The position numbers and the translations under genes were made by a program. A stretch of 6,201 bases of DNA. It comes from Chloroflexota bacterium. GTDB lineage: Bacteria; Chloroflexota; Anaerolineae; Anaerolineales; Villigracilaceae. A model generated the notes under the pieces. The model worked only from the letters and a program-made list of their open reading frames with translations. It searched no databases and had not been told where the DNA came from. The stretch lies in contig JAJYOH010000377.1 of NCBI GenBank assembly GCA_021796315.1, positions 1 through 6,201 of the forward strand, given 5' to 3'. Numbering within the stretch: the first letter of the stretch is position 1; each line of letters starts with the position of its first letter. Of this stretch, positions 5,893 to 6,201 are shown in pieces.

Positions 5893-6201
5893 ATGATCCC
5901 AAATTTTAAGAGTGTTATCCCGATGGTGGTTGAGTCGTCGGGCCGCGGCGAGCGCGCCTACGATATCTACTCCCTGCTCCTCAAGGAAAGAATTATTTTC
6001 CTCGGCACGCCAATCGATGACCAGGTCGCGAATGTGATCGTGGCGCAATTGCTGTTCCTGAATCATGAAGATCCCGAAAAGGAAATTCAGATGTATGTCA
6101 ATTCGCCCGGCGGCGTGATCTATGCAGGTCTCGCTATTTATGACACGATGCAGATGATCTCGAATCCGATCAGCACAGTGGCCGTCGGCGTGACCGCTTC
6201 C
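5893..6201 (+). CDS. clpP: ATP-dependent Clp protease proteolytic subunit (C-terminus beyond window)
   Basis: My translation gives 103 codons before the right edge. The sequence [18 protein letters not shown], then [38 protein letters not shown] and VAVGVTAS is clearly ClpP. ClpP forms a two-ring tetradecamer that degrades substrates fed by ClpX/ClpA/ClpC ATPases. The last codon, TCC at 6199-6201 (Ser103), aligns with the catalytic serine of GQAASMG in E. coli; the His and Asp of the triad are outside the window. The oxyanion-region glycines (SPGG) are present. The stretch before the serine reads GVTAS rather than GQAAS. The chosen ATG follows the tig stop by six bases and has only a close, weak GAGAG upstream, so re-initiation from tig is likely. 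ATG at 5923 (start of MVVES), with AAGAG upstream, is an alternative start that would remove ten residues. A clpX gene would be expected downstream. Confidence 0.96.
   Translation, partial: MIPNFKSVIPMVVESSGRGERAYDIYSLLLKERIIFLGTPIDDQVANVIVAQLLFLNHEDPEKEIQMYVNSPGGVIYAGLAIYDTMQMISNPISTVAVGVTAS

Noticed and set aside
1..6201. CRISPR array, insertion sequence, toxin-antitoxin or defence system
   Set aside because: I saw no regularly spaced repeats, no transposase or integrase motifs, and no small gene pairs; all long coding frames are explained by known housekeeping families.

Overview
The window looks like ordinary chromosomal DNA from a bacterium of roughly balanced G+C. It carries six protein genes, two of them cut by the window edges, and one tRNA gene. 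The style is dense, with short or overlapping gene junctions, clear Shine-Dalgarno sites and frequent GTG/TTG starts (three of the six). A lineage in the Chloroflexota (Anaerolineae-like) is my guess from the overall feel of the trigger factor and ClpP sequences. It is an inference, not something the window proves.

Left part (1-1370, minus strand): a two-gene membrane unit made of a short NfeD-family protein followed 19 bases later by a paraslipin-type SPFH/band 7 protein that runs off the left edge. This pairing is a classic conserved one; the two proteins are thought to form a membrane microdomain or protein quality-control complex.

Middle (1371-3909): a 116-base divergent intergenic region carries a TATAAT box on each strand. 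To its right lie wecC (UDP-ManNAc dehydrogenase) and wecB (UDP-GlcNAc 2-epimerase), overlapping by four bases. Together they convert UDP-GlcNAc to UDP-ManNAc and then to UDP-ManNAcA, a precursor of surface polysaccharides. No glycosyltransferase or export gene accompanies them here.

Right part (3910-6201): about 290 bases of gene-free DNA end in a strong sigma70-type promoter (TTGACG, 17-base spacer, TATAAT). A tRNA-Leu(UAG) gene follows, then a near-perfect palindrome, then tig (trigger factor, TTG start, long lysine-rich C-terminal tail) and, six bases on, clpP, which is cut by the window end exactly at its predicted catalytic serine codon. No second promoter is visible between the tRNA and tig, so tRNA-Leu, tig and clpP may share one transcript. 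Trigger factor (nascent-chain chaperone) and ClpP (protease) form the familiar proteostasis cluster.

I found no CRISPR array, transposase, integrase, toxin-antitoxin pair, defence gene or obviously novel system. The most interesting items are the palindrome inserted in the tRNA-tig leader and the histone H1-like tail of trigger factor.
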